DNA of 64,000 nt from Tuberibacillus calidus DSM 17572 (GCF_000430685.1 NZ_KE387193.1:144607-208606); one strand, 5' to 3'; numbered from the stretch's first letter, positions 44,727 to 52,689 are shown. The notes: a model not told the origin generated them from the letters alone. Numbers and translations: made by a program.

Positions 44727-44871
44727 GACAACATCACCCATGATGTTGTTCCAACCGCGGAGACTTACGTTTCCCCATAAGTTTTTCCGCCGGTTTCTCC
44801 TCTCCCATTGTCTTGGCATACAGTACGTATGCGTAAAGACACCCGCAGAACGGTCTGCGGGTCCTTTTTTT
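44727..44871 (+). ncRNA. csfG: CsfG-like sporulation small RNA
   Basis: On the plus strand, against both neighbours, a chain of structures follows a forespore-type promoter: a perfect 9-bp hairpin ACAACATCA-CCCA-TGATGTTGT (44728-44749), a pyrimidine-rich stretch (TTTCTCCTCTCCC, about 44794-44806), a hairpin GCATAC-AGTAC-GTATGC (44816-44832) and a 9-bp terminator stem ACCCGCAGA/TCTGCGGGT (44841-44862) with seven Ts. CsfG is a forespore small RNA conserved in endospore formers and encoded between ylbG and ylbH (rsmD), exactly this place. Its targets are unknown. RNA ends are estimated. Confidence 0.8.
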
Positions 44872-44898
44872 ATGCCAATATTGCCGCTTTAACTTTGT

Positions 44899-45168
44899 TT
44901 AATAAATTAATTCCTCTGTTTTCTTCAGCTCTTTATTGCTTCCGGCATAATCGGTCTTTAGTTCATTCAGATAGGAAAGCTCCACTTTTTTAATAAATTT
45001 TTGTTTCTCAAGGCGATTGATCACATACTGGGCTTGGTCGCTGTCACAATATAAAACGGCATAACCCATTTTTTTTGATACATAATGCACGATTCCAAAC
45101 TTCTTTAATGCCTTTGCGTATTTTACATGATTCAGCCAAATAATAAGACCCGTTCGTCCTGTTAACAT
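44899..45168 (-). CDS. ylbG: YlbG/DUF2129 family protein
   Basis: An 89-residue cytoplasmic protein: GLIIWLNHVKYAKALKKFGIVHYVSKKMGYAVLYCD covers the DUF2129 core, with a hydrophilic C-terminus. Function unknown. The start at 45168 is supported by GGAGAG upstream and by the family N-terminus; the reading to 45219 is not. It precedes the csfG-rsmD interval as in B. subtilis. Confidence 0.9.
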   Translation of the reverse strand: MLTGRTGLIIWLNHVKYAKALKKFGIVHYVSKKMGYAVLYCDSDQAQYVINRLEKQKFIKKVELSYLNELKTDYAGSNKELKKTEELIY

Positions 45169-45235
45169 GCCCAACTCTCCATCTTTAAAAAATGTATCCG
45201 CTACCATTAGTATGTACAAAAATAAAAATCATAAA

Positions 45236-45266
45236 ATGGGCGGCTTAAGGGCGAACCTTAAGCCCC
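45236..45266 (-). terminator. ylbF terminator
   Basis: GGCTTAAGG (45264-45256)/CCTTAAGCC (45250-45242), extended by GGGG/CCC pairs, followed by the T-rich TTTTATGATTTTTATTTTT on the minus strand. Confidence 0.85.
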
Positions 45267-45267
45267 A

Positions 45268-45705
45268 TTAATGGCATCCGCATGCACCGCCAGCGCCACA
45301 ACCGCCTCCGCAACCTCTGTCAAAAAAGGGATCACCGGTTGGAACTTTTATGGAAGGTGAGACCGACGTGGCGAGGGAGCGACTGATTTCAACCAAAAGC
45401 TTTTCAAAATCTTCTTCCGCTTTCTTATATGAAGCGATGGTATCATTGAGATCGAGCTCCCGCTTGACGTCCATCATTTGCCGAATCACCCGATCAAAAT
45501 CCGGATGGTATCTTCCAAAGCGCTGGACTTCATTATATTTTTCACGCAGAGCAGTGAATTTTCTAATTAGTGTTTGGGCCTCTTCGTCTTCAGCCATTTG
45601 GACTTTACAAGCCCGATAGCGGGCCGCAATGTCGGAATTAGCTAACATATGAATGAGTTGATCGGCTTGATCTAATAGACGAAGATGGTCGGCCGCTACA
45701 AACAT
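45268..45705 (-). CDS. ylbF: YlbF (RicF), YlbF/YmcA family regulator
   Basis: A 145-residue helical protein of the YlbF/YmcA family (about residues 5-112, with FTALREKYNEVQRFGRYHPDFDRVIRQMM). RicF joins RicA and RicT in a complex that carries Fe-S clusters and tunes RNase Y, biofilm, competence and sporulation in B. subtilis. The C-terminus is a Gly/Cys tail, RGCGGGCGAGGACGCH, with four cysteines, suited to a metal or Fe-S ligand. GGGGTGA precedes the ATG. Confidence 0.92.
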   Translation of the reverse strand: MFVAADHLRLLDQADQLIHMLANSDIAARYRACKVQMAEDEEAQTLIRKFTALREKYNEVQRFGRYHPDFDRVIRQMMDVKRELDLNDTIASYKKAEEDFEKLLVEISRSLATSVSPSIKVPTGDPFFDRGCGGGCGAGGACGCH

Positions 45706-45968
45706 ATGAGGTCACCCCCTGTTCCCATTCTACCATGCCCAATGAATTTTTCCTACTTTATCCTACGCTCAATAATATAGAAAACTCGGAAAAATTTTGA
45801 TACAGAAAATGCGCTTGTGTTATGCATTGTATTTTCAAGAAAATGCTAAAACGAGTGCAGGTCTCAAGCAATTAAGGATGCCTTTCGAAAAAGATAACTT
45901 GCCTCTTTCAACCTATTGCCTGGCAAAGTCTGCGTTATTTTTATGCGATCCTCGACAATTTACCAGCA

Positions 45969-45997
45969 CAAAAAAAGAGCCTATGACTCCGGCTCCA
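45969..45997 (-). terminator. ylbE terminator overlapping its stop
   Basis: GAGCC (45995-45991)/GGCTC (45981-45977), followed by TTTTTTTG on the minus strand. The 5' arm is coding and the TAG is in the loop. The stem is short. Confidence 0.65.
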
Positions 45998-46244
45998 CTT
46001 GACTTTTTGTATCGGTGCCGAAGGTCTGGGCTAAATCCATCAACAAATTGAGCATATTCAATTGTTCACTGAATTTTTCCATGCGTTTTTTGAAAGAGCG
46101 CCCGTAAAAGTCATCGGCTTCAGCCTTTAACGTCTGGATGAGGGTTGGATCCCGACTGAGCCGAGCGTACCAGATTGGGTGCATGCGGATAAAAAAGCGA
46201 ATATCGGGATGTGCATCAAGAAAAGCAGTGAGTTCCGACCTCAA
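45981..46244 (-). CDS. ylbE: YlbE-like protein
   Basis: An 87-residue protein with the YlbE signature FFIRMHPIWYARLSRDPTLIQTLKAEADDFYG and KRMEKFSEQLNMLNLLMDL. Function unknown. A TTG start at 46244 gives LRSELTAFLDAHPDI, which aligns with relatives, and lies just after the ylbD stop. The alternative ATG at 46265 overlaps ylbD and has no ribosome-binding site. Confidence 0.82.
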   Translation of the reverse strand: MRSELTAFLDAHPDIRFFIRMHPIWYARLSRDPTLIQTLKAEADDFYGRSFKKRMEKFSEQLNMLNLLMDLAQTFGTDTKSQVEPES

Positions 46245-46249
46245 GGCTG

Positions 46250-46669
46250 TCAATCCCTTCGCCATTGGCCCGAACTTGGCGGCAAACCGTTAACATTCGG
46301 TGGCCCAAACCCTGGCATAGGCATGGGAAACTGCTGAGATTGCTGTTGCGGTTGCCAAAGTTGAATGAGTTCCTGAATATTGGTTAAGGCCCCGTTGATT
46401 TGTTCTAAATGTTCTTGGACGGCCTTGGCATCCAAATTACCGATAAAGTCAAGAATCCGCATGATTTCGGCAGCACCGGGCGGTTTTTTCATAATATGTT
46501 TTTTGACACCATAAGATTCCCAAATTTCATGGTCCTCGCCAAAAAGTACATATTCATCAAAAACATCTTTCCATGATTTTCCTTGTTCTTTTACCGCTTG
46601 TATAATTTCAGGATGGCTTCTTAAAAACGCCTTAAAGTTGTTGACCGCCTCATTGGTTTTTCGTCCCAT
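46250..46669 (-). CDS. ylbD: YlbD-like coat-associated protein
   Basis: A protein of about 139 residues of the YlbD coat family: RKTNEAVNNFKAFLRSHPEIIQAVKEQGKSWKDVFDEYVLFGEDHEIWESYG, a helical middle and a Gln/Pro-rich C-terminus (WQPQQQSQQFPMPMPGFGPP). B. subtilis YlbD is classed as a putative spore coat protein. Start 46669 has AAGGTG six bases upstream; 46684 (GAGGAAAGG) is the alternative. It is coupled to ylbE. Confidence 0.85.
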   Translation of the reverse strand: MGRKTNEAVNNFKAFLRSHPEIIQAVKEQGKSWKDVFDEYVLFGEDHEIWESYGVKKHIMKKPPGAAEIMRILDFIGNLDAKAVQEHLEQINGALTNIQELIQLWQPQQQSQQFPMPMPGFGPPNVNGLPPSSGQWRRD

Positions 46670-46815
46670 CACGATCACCTTCATTATCCTTTCCTCTTTG
46701 TTATTATAAGTCATGAGGGGCTGTTACGTTCCAACTGTCCTAATGTTTAAAAATCCGGTAAGAAAATATTATGTTAAAATAAAAACAAAAAAATAAAAAA
46801 TCAGGAGAGAAATCC

Positions 46816-47316
46816 ATGAACAACGAACACAGCCAACTCATCGCGCTTTTTGAGAATATTTTGCGCGAGGCTCAGCCTGAAGAACTTGGCGTTTTAGAAC
46901 GCCTGCTTTTCGCCATCCACAACGTCCAAACCGGACGGGAGAAAACGTATCTGCATGGGGCGTTTCGTTACAGGGGGGAAATGACCGGAGAAAACAGCTA
47001 TGAAGCAACCATCGAACTCACGCCTTTTTTCTTAAATAATTTACATATTTTACATGGCGGAATAACGGCGACATTCGCTGACACCGCGATGGGGACATTG
47101 GTCGGCTTAAATTTGCCAAAAGACCAAACAAGTGTCACATCGGAAATCAAAGTCAACTATTTACGGCCAATAATCGGTAAAGAAATTCGCTGCAAAGCCG
47201 AGATCGTTCACCGCGGCAAAAGCCTATGGGTCACCGAATGTAAGATCTACGACCAAGGGAAAGAACGCCCGGCAGCTTATGCCAGTGCTTCATTTTTTGT
47301 CATTCCGAAAAAATAA
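46816..47316 (+). CDS. PaaI-type hotdog thioesterase
   Basis: A 166-residue single hotdog-fold protein: LHILHGGITATFADTAMGTLVGLNL (about residues 75-99) holds the PaaI HGG and following acid; VTSEIKVNYLRPIIGKEIRCKAEIVHRG follows. Family members hydrolyse acyl-CoA thioesters; the substrate is unknown. It is on the plus strand, divergent from ylbD and convergent with the amidohydrolase. GGAGAG precedes the ATG. Confidence 0.88.
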   Translation: MNNEHSQLIALFENILREAQPEELGVLERLLFAIHNVQTGREKTYLHGAFRYRGEMTGENSYEATIELTPFFLNNLHILHGGITATFADTAMGTLVGLNLPKDQTSVTSEIKVNYLRPIIGKEIRCKAEIVHRGKSLWVTECKIYDQGKERPAAYASASFFVIPKK

Positions 47317-47337
47317 GCGAGGCGATCCTCCTTACAA

Positions 47338-47378
47338 TGAAAAAAGTCGGAACCATTGTCAGGTGTCCGACTTTTTAT
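47338..47378. terminator. Bidirectional terminator
   Basis: AAAAAGTCGGA (47341-47351)/TCCGACTTTTT (47366-47376) with A-runs on one side and T-runs on the other serves both convergent genes. Confidence 0.85.
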
Positions 47379-47389
47379 ACAACCCTTCA

Positions 47390-48571
47390 TCACGCATCCT
47401 GATTGAGGAAACGGAAGGTGGCACGGCTAAACAACGTAACCCCTTTTTCTAAGGCCTCTTCATCAATTGTAAAACGCTCGTGATGATGTGGATAAGTGCT
47501 TTCCTTCTCCGGATTTCCGGCGCCGATGAAAATAAATGTACCAGGGGCTTTTTGCTGATATGCAGAAAAATCTTCACCAACCATGCTCGGTGCCGTATAA
47601 TCGATCGCTTCATCCCCATATATTTCACGAACCAGCTCTTCCATTATTTTAGTCGTTGTCTCCGCATTAATCACTGGCCGATACCCTTTGATATAGTTAA
47701 ACGTATAATCTGCCCCGTGGGCTGAAGTAATCCCTTTTATAATCTGTTCCATCCGTTTGGCTACTTCTTCTTGCACCGCCGGATTGAAGGTGCGGACGGT
47801 CCCCATCATTTCAACGGAACCAGGGATGACGTTATGGGTTGAGCCGCCGACAAATTTCGCGACACTGATGACAAGCGGTTCGAGCGGATTATTGTTGCGC
47901 GAAACAATGTGCTGAAGATTCGTGACGACTTGCGCGCCAATGGCGATCGTGTCAATCGCCTCATGTGGAATGGCGGCATGTCCTCCCTTTCCTTTTATCG
48001 TAATCGTAAATGTATCAGGAGAAGCCATCATCGGTCCGTAAACGATGCCGATTTTTCCGATGGGAAGTGGTGACCAAAGATGGGCACCGATGACCCAGTC
48101 AACATCATCCATGACCCCTTTTTGCACGAGTTCTTCGGCTCCGCCGGGATAGAGTTCCTCCGCATGTTGAAAAATCAATTTCACCGAACCGTTTAATTCG
48201 TCTTTCAGTTGAGAAAGGACATAGGCTGTGCCGAGCAGCATAGCTGTATGGCCATCATGGCCGCAGGCATGCATGACACCAGGGTTTTGTGACTTAAAAG
48301 GGAAAGCATTTTTTTCTGTTATTGGCAAGGCATCGATGTCGGCGCGAATGGCCAGTGTTTTACCCGGGCGACCGTGGATTCGGCCGATAACACTTGTTTT
48401 TGTCGGGCGCTCCAATTCGATATTTCCGAACGACTGAAGCGTTTCATAAATAAATTGGGACGTTTCCACCTCATGAAAAGATAACTCAGGATGCTGATGA
48501 AGATAGCGTCGCCATTCCACCACCTTTGGTTGTACCTCTTCGGTTAGTGCCTGTAGTCGATCCGTGAACAT
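47390..48571 (-). CDS. M20-family amidohydrolase
   Basis: A 393-residue M20D zinc amidohydrolase/peptidase (HipO, AmhX, YxeP type). WRRYLHQHPELSFHE near residue 22, AIRADIDALPI near residue 70, metal ligands MHACGHDGHTAMLLGTAYVL near residue 100, FQHAEELYPGGAEE near residue 135, GKGGHAAIPHEAIDT in the lid domain and PSMVGEDFSAYQ near the C-terminus. It probably cleaves N-acyl amino acids. It lies 19 bases after ylbC. The start at 48571 has GGGGGAG upstream. Confidence 0.9.
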   Translation of the reverse strand: MFTDRLQALTEEVQPKVVEWRRYLHQHPELSFHEVETSQFIYETLQSFGNIELERPTKTSVIGRIHGRPGKTLAIRADIDALPITEKNAFPFKSQNPGVMHACGHDGHTAMLLGTAYVLSQLKDELNGSVKLIFQHAEELYPGGAEELVQKGVMDDVDWVIGAHLWSPLPIGKIGIVYGPMMASPDTFTITIKGKGGHAAIPHEAIDTIAIGAQVVTNLQHIVSRNNNPLEPLVISVAKFVGGSTHNVIPGSVEMMGTVRTFNPAVQEEVAKRMEQIIKGITSAHGADYTFNYIKGYRPVINAETTTKIMEELVREIYGDEAIDYTAPSMVGEDFSAYQQKAPGTFIFIGAGNPEKESTYPHHHERFTIDEEALEKGVTLFSRATFRFLNQDA

Positions 48572-48590
48572 CTCCATCTCCCCCTCAGTG

Positions 48591-49616
48591 CTAAAAGGCT
48601 TTTATATAATCCTGTGTATAGTATTTATGGTAAACACCGACACCTAAATCCGTATAATCTGGGTTTAAGACATTTTGACGATGGTTGTCACTATTTACCC
48701 AGCCGCAAACCGCTGCCAACCCATCTGGATAATCAGACGCAATATTTTCTCCGGCCTCCGTAAACGCAACATCCTCTGCCTGTAAGCGGGCGGTCAAATC
48801 CCCGGACCATTTGGATTCGTGGCCAAAATAATTTTTTTCATACATCTCTTTGCTATGCCCAAATGCTGCTTTGGTCGCCCCACTGTTCCAATTTAATGGG
48901 TCCAGGCCATTTCTCATTCTAATGATATTTGTCATATCAAAAATTTCCCACGCCTCGGCTTTTTCGACATCCGCCCATTGTAGATCAGTGAGTTTTGGCG
49001 GTTCGACAATGGTGCCGGTATATACAAAGGAATAAGGCCTCTGTTTGATTAAGATTTCCGGAGTGACATATCGAACAGCCATGAGGCGATTTGTAAAATG
49101 GTCAAAATAAAGTTGCACCCATACATTACCGAACTTAATGAGCGGATTCGTCATCAACTCGTCTTCTTTAAATTCAAATTCGATTTTCGCACCTTTATAG
49201 GTTAAAGAAGTCGTATCTGAAAGATTAACATGTCTTAAGATTGTATTGGCATCTTTTGTAATTCCAAACGGTTGTGTCTGCAAGTCTTTTCCGAGCGCAA
49301 AAATCGAAACGACTTTCCCATGCTCGATGCCAAATTGGACATATTTTTCCGAATGGCGCCCGTAAATCCACCATTCGTAGCCGTAGGCGGTCGGGTCAAT
49401 TCGGTCGGGTTTGCCAAAATGTTTTGTCACGATCGATGAGGATTGATTCATAAAAGTGTGTAAACCTCTTTCGGGCACTTGAAAACCGTTTTGAACAATA
49501 TGCGTTTTCGGTTCTTTTTTCGGCTTTTCTTGCGGTTTTTCACTAAAATCGAACAGAAAAGTAAATAAAAAAACGATAAGAGCAATAAAGAAAATCAAAA
49601 CATTAGTGAGTCGCAT
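48591..49616 (-). CDS. ylbC: YlbC-like CAP-domain protein
   Basis: A 341-residue membrane-anchored or secreted protein: N-terminal hydrophobic segment (VLIFFIALIVFLFTFLF), a CAP-associated domain (about residues 55-185, STIVTKHFGKPDRIDPTAYGYEWWIYG), and a C-terminal CAP/SCP domain (about residues 220-335) with HSKEMYEKNYFGHESKW, GENIASDYPDG and NHRQNVLNPDYTDLGVGVY. Function unknown; relatives act at the cell surface or in spores. Position matches B. subtilis ylbC. Confidence 0.88.
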   Translation of the reverse strand: MRLTNVLIFFIALIVFLFTFLFDFSEKPQEKPKKEPKTHIVQNGFQVPERGLHTFMNQSSSIVTKHFGKPDRIDPTAYGYEWWIYGRHSEKYVQFGIEHGKVVSIFALGKDLQTQPFGITKDANTILRHVNLSDTTSLTYKGAKIEFEFKEDELMTNPLIKFGNVWVQLYFDHFTNRLMAVRYVTPEILIKQRPYSFVYTGTIVEPPKLTDLQWADVEKAEAWEIFDMTNIIRMRNGLDPLNWNSGATKAAFGHSKEMYEKNYFGHESKWSGDLTARLQAEDVAFTEAGENIASDYPDGLAAVCGWVNSDNHRQNVLNPDYTDLGVGVYHKYYTQDYIKAF

Positions 49617-49778
49617 GTCTTCACCTCCCCGACCGATGATCCTATAAAAGGGTTGAACATTCGTAACAGAACATTTTATCCTTTATTTTAAATTTTTATA
49701 CGGTCTGTTTTTTTCAGTTTATCATTTTCGATTCAAAGCGAGAAAGAAAAAACATCGGTTCCCCTTTGAAAATCAAGA

Positions 49779-49808
49779 TTGTTAATAATACTATTAATTT
49801 AGTATAAT
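49779..49808 (+). promoter_or_regulatory. yugN promoter with palindromic spacer
   Basis: -35 TTGTTA (49779-49784), 18 bases, -10 TATAAT (49803-49808). The spacer holds the palindrome TTAATA-ATAC-TATTAA (49782-49797), a possible operator. GGAGGGAGG lies before the ATG. Confidence 0.7.
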
Positions 49809-49841
49809 GAAAATGTTTATAAATGGAGGGAGGTTTCATAC

Positions 49842-50216
49842 ATGCAATTTAATCTGACCGGTATCGAAGGACGCGTTGTCCCGTTTCGTTTACTTGAAGA
49901 TATTATGGCTAAAGTCGGCTTTATTAGGGGTGGAGCCTGGGATTATGAGCGCGTAACCTACGATTTTAAATTTGAAAAGAAACAAACCGGTGATGTTTAT
50001 TATCTAAGGGTCCCTGGTGTGGCCGTCAAAGGTGAAATCGAGGGTTCAAACTGTATCGTCAAGCTTGGCGTCCCTTATCTTGGCCATCACTACTATCCGC
50101 ACGGTGTTGAATATGATGAAGTCTTCCCGGACGATATTGTTGAAACATCCGAAGAGCGACTTAAGGTTCTAAAAGAAACGCTTGAAGAAATTAAAGATTA
50201 TGTACCAGAAACCTAA
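49842..50216 (+). CDS. YugN-like family protein
   Basis: A 124-residue protein of the YugN-like family, recognised from MQFNLTGIEGRVVPFRLLEDIM, FIRGGAWDYERVTYDFKF and YYLRVPGVAVKGEIE. It has no membrane segment or known catalytic motif. Function unknown. It is a plus-strand gene, divergent from ylbC. Strong ribosome-binding site. Confidence 0.85.
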   Translation: MQFNLTGIEGRVVPFRLLEDIMAKVGFIRGGAWDYERVTYDFKFEKKQTGDVYYLRVPGVAVKGEIEGSNCIVKLGVPYLGHHYYPHGVEYDEVFPDDIVETSEERLKVLKETLEEIKDYVPET

Positions 50217-50218
50217 TT

Positions 50219-50334
50219 GAGGCTGACTCAAAAGGCATGGGGTCAGCCCCACCAAAACCATATTTAATGTGGTTCTTAAAGGAAACACCACGACCAGCGA
50301 ACCAGGTGGGAAAGACCCCTCACGAGTCAACCTC
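50219..50334. repeat. 116-bp inverted-repeat element, GGCTGACTC family, copy A
   Basis: Outer arms GAGGCTGACTC (50219-50229) and GAGTCAACCTC (50324-50334) pair with one G-U-type mismatch. Inner stems GGCTGAC/GTCAGCC (50221-50227/50242-50248) and AACCA/TGGTT follow, with CCCCACC and GGTGGG also complementary. It fills the gap between convergent yugN and the acetyltransferase. Compare copy B at 56971-57082, of nearly equal length. Confidence 0.6.
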
Positions 50335-50344
50335 TTTTCATTTT

Positions 50345-50848
50345 TTAAATCAATTTTGCCATATAATATTCGTCCACCGGTCGACCACGGACGATGAGCG
50401 CCTTTCGTCGTATGCCCTCGACATGAAATCCCGCGGTACCGTATAACCAAAGTCCCCGTTTATTAGTCGTCATCACCGTCAGCTCTAAGCGAGAGATACC
50501 GTGATCCTTAGCCCATTTTTCCGCTTCTTGCAACAATTTTTTCCCATAACCCTTACCCGTATAAGCCTCAAGAATGCCGATAACGAGTGATGCGCGGTGT
50601 TTGATGCGACTCAAGCTATCCCCAAAGACCGCCACATACCCCACTAATTCATGGTCGTTTGCCAAAACGAAGATGGCTTTATGAGGGTCATCGATGATCT
50701 GTTGGATCTTCTTTTCCTCGACCACGGGATCCTCCCCGATTTCTTCGGGTTCGTGAAGCATAAAGGTTGTCTCTTTCGCCAGTTGTCTTCTAAGTGTTAA
50801 AAACTTTGGCGCATCAGACACGTTAATCGCCCGTATCATCGGTTGCAC
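50345..50848 (-). CDS. GNAT-family N-acetyltransferase
   Basis: A 167-residue GNAT enzyme. The acetyl-CoA loop lies in LVIGILEAYTGKGYGKKLLQEAEKWA (about residues 88-113); LTVMTTNKRGLWLYGTAGF and the RKALIVRGRPVDEYYMAKL end are typical of YhhY-like acetyltransferases. The substrate is unknown. The GTG start at 50848 has GGAGGG upstream; ATG at 50839 is possible. Confidence 0.86.
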   Translation of the reverse strand: MQPMIRAINVSDAPKFLTLRRQLAKETTFMLHEPEEIGEDPVVEEKKIQQIIDDPHKAIFVLANDHELVGYVAVFGDSLSRIKHRASLVIGILEAYTGKGYGKKLLQEAEKWAKDHGISRLELTVMTTNKRGLWLYGTAGFHVEGIRRKALIVRGRPVDEYYMAKLI

Positions 50849-50906
50849 CTTTATTCCCTCCGTTAAACAATCAGCCTTCATTCTCTTCTATGCTTGAATA
50901 AAAGCG

Positions 50907-51371
50907 TTAATGACCGAAAATCGCTTGCCAAAGATTTGTATCCATATGATACGATGGCCAAATGATAAATAAGATCAGATAGACGGCAATTCCAGTAGCG
51001 GCAGAGATGAACCAGATGATGGCCGTGTAGGGCGATACTTTTTTGTGGCTTTGAAAGCGGCCTGTGAATCCGAGATATAAACTGAAAAGACCCATAATCG
51101 CCCCGAGCGTCGCGAAAATAATATGTATTGTGAGGAATACAGTGTAAGCGAATTTAAAATTTTCCGGTCCATTATACATCACATTGCCAATGAAGACCGT
51201 ACGTGTCATATAAATCATGAAAAACACCAACGCAAAAAGAGATGCGGTGATCATGATCGCCTTATGGCGGTTGCGATTTTTCTTAACGCGTATCGTATAC
51301 CAGCCATACACCATCAATAAGGCAGAGATGAGAATGCACAAGGTGCTAATGGTGGCTAAGATAAATGACAT
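50907..51371 (-). CDS. DUF420 family membrane protein (YozB-like)
   Basis: A 154-residue protein with four membrane helices: MSFILATISTLCILISALLMVYGWYTI, IMITASLFALVFFMIYM, FKFAYTVFLTIHIIFATLGAIMGLFSLYL and TAIIWFISAATGIAVYLILFI. Conserved histidines (RHKAI, LTIHIIFA) fit DUF420. Such genes are commonly next to caa3 oxidase operons and may aid oxidase assembly; that is inference. The start has GGAGGG upstream. Confidence 0.85.
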   Translation of the reverse strand: MSFILATISTLCILISALLMVYGWYTIRVKKNRNRHKAIMITASLFALVFFMIYMTRTVFIGNVMYNGPENFKFAYTVFLTIHIIFATLGAIMGLFSLYLGFTGRFQSHKKVSPYTAIIWFISAATGIAVYLILFIIWPSYHMDTNLWQAIFGH

Positions 51372-51498
51372 GGTTTTCCCTCCGAATCTTCTTAGTAACT
51401 TCATCTTCTATAGAATATCAAAATCGGAGCTGAGGGCAAGTTTTGGCGCCTTTTTACACAAAAGTTTCAGAGATTGATGCCGTCATTTAAAGAAACAG

Positions 51499-51540
51499 GG
51501 CTCTGCCTAGCCAATTTGTGCGAAGGCAGAGCCTTTTTTG
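51499..51540. repeat. Dispersed GGCTCTGCC/GGCAGAGCC repeat, copy 6 (best preserved)
   Basis: GGCTCTGCCT (51499-51508) and AGGCAGAGCC (51524-51533) are perfect 10-bp inverted arms around a 15-base loop, followed by TTTTTTG on the plus strand. It has terminator form, but no plus-strand gene precedes it. Confidence 0.75.
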
Positions 51541-51694
51541 CTTTTATACGACGAATTTTAAACCAATACAAATCTTTTGAGCGATGGCAACGTCCCTATA
51601 GCCCTTATACACGTTTAAACAATGATGGAAATGATGGCTTGTCAAATGAAGACACCCATCTATCGACTTAAAATTTTTGAACAGCCATACATAA

Positions 51695-51725
51695 GAGGCT
51701 GCCGTAGATGACATTTGGCAGCCTC
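51695..51725 (-). terminator. Hairpin after ctaF
   Basis: GAGGCTGCC (51725-51717)/GGCAGCCTC (51703-51695) is a perfect 9-bp stem just past the ctaF stop, with a poor T-tract (TTAT). Confidence 0.65.
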
Positions 51726-51733
51726 AAGAAAAA

Positions 51734-52066
51734 TCAGGAGATCCATACGATCGTGACAAAGGAGAGCACTGTCACAAAAACGACGACGGCGCCGCCATAG
51801 AGAAACAGTGCCGGAAAACCGTGATCTTTCTCCTTCATGTGCATGAAATAATAAAGTTGAAAAATCACTTGTACAACAGCCATTGTCACGATGAAAAAGG
51901 CGATTAAATAATCATTGATGCTTTTCCGAAAATAAACGGCAAGAAAGGCGAGCACTGTAAACACAATCATTAAAGCAAAAGAAACCCAATAATGCTGCAA
52001 ATCGCGTTTTCGCCTTTGTTTGGCAATATAGTCCAACATTTCCGATTGCCGATTTGCGGTATCCAT
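51734..52066 (-). CDS. ctaF: Cytochrome caa3 oxidase subunit IV
   Basis: A 110-residue protein with three membrane helices (HYWVSFALMIVFTVLAFLAVYF, YLIAFFIVTMAVVQVIFQLYYF, LFLYGGAVVVFVTVLSFVTIVW), the size and topology of CtaF/CyoD-like subunit IV, which stabilises the oxidase. The start at 52066 has GGGGGGG upstream and slightly overlaps the end of ctaE. Last gene of the cta operon. Confidence 0.92.
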   Translation of the reverse strand: MDTANRQSEMLDYIAKQRRKRDLQHYWVSFALMIVFTVLAFLAVYFRKSINDYLIAFFIVTMAVVQVIFQLYYFMHMKEKDHGFPALFLYGGAVVVFVTVLSFVTIVWIS

Positions 52067-52068
52067 GC

Positions 52069-52689
52069 TTACCCCCCCAATATGCCAAGTAAATAGACGA
52101 TGGTAAAGATAAAGACCCAAACGACGTCAATGAAGTGCCAATACAGGGCAGAGACATAATATTTTGGTGCGGTCACTGTCGTGATGCCTTTTTTGTAAGA
52201 CTGGATCATCAACGCCGAAATCCAAAGAACACCGAACAACACGTGGCAACCATGAGTGCCAACAAGCGTATAAAACGATGAAGAAAAGGCGCTGGTCGTA
52301 TAGCCTAATCCTTCATGCACATATTCTTTAAACTCGGTGATCTCAAGTCCCAAAAAGGCGAGGCCAAGGACAACAGTCAGCCAGAACCATAGCTGCATTT
52401 GGCGAATCTTATATTCCTTCATGGCGAGGACGGCAAAAACACTTGTCAAGCTGCTCACAAGCAAGATGATCGTCGACAAAAAGGTTAAGGGCAAGCTGAA
52501 CAGCTCTTGAGAAGACGGCCCCGTGGCGACCCGATTGCGCAAGGCAATAAACGTCGCAAACAATGTCCCAAACAGGACGGTTTCTCCTCCTAAAAAGAAC
52601 CAAAAACCCAAAAATTTATTTTTTCCTTCTAATGTTGCGGTTTCGGGGTGACTCAGTGTTCGGATATCAACATGATTTGCACCGGACAT
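52069..52689 (-). CDS. ctaE: Cytochrome caa3 oxidase subunit III
   Basis: A 206-residue protein with five membrane helices, as in bacterial heme-copper oxidase subunit III. KFLGFWFFLGGETVLFGTLFATFIALRNR holds the conserved first-helix pattern; SFYTLVGTHGCHVLFGVLWI and LYWHFIDVVWVFIFTIVYLLG are conserved. The ATG follows the ctaD stop without a gap. Confidence 0.95.
   Translation of the reverse strand: MSGANHVDIRTLSHPETATLEGKNKFLGFWFFLGGETVLFGTLFATFIALRNRVATGPSSQELFSLPLTFLSTIILLVSSLTSVFAVLAMKEYKIRQMQLWFWLTVVLGLAFLGLEITEFKEYVHEGLGYTTSAFSSSFYTLVGTHGCHVLFGVLWISALMIQSYKKGITTVTAPKYYVSALYWHFIDVVWVFIFTIVYLLGILGG

Larger units (their letters stand above)
51372..51733. other. Intergenic region between ctaF and the DUF420 gene
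   Basis: The 362 bases hold the ctaF-side hairpin (51695-51725), repeat copy 6 (51499-51540) and no gene. The DUF420 promoter should lie at 51400-51490 but no convincing -35/-10 pair was seen. Confidence 0.5.

Noticed and set aside
44589..44780. Plus-strand open frame of 63 codons in the rsmD-ylbG gap
   Set aside because: It lacks a ribosome-binding site, its ATG overlaps the rsmD start, and it ends inside the structured csfG region.
45797..46051. Plus-strand open frame of 84 codons between ylbF and ylbE
   Set aside because: No ribosome-binding site, crosses the ylbE terminator and runs antisense into ylbE.
51499..51540. Strong plus-strand terminator implying a plus-strand gene or small RNA
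   Set aside because: No promoter or gene precedes it on the plus strand, and the hairpin belongs to the dispersed GGCTCTGCC family.
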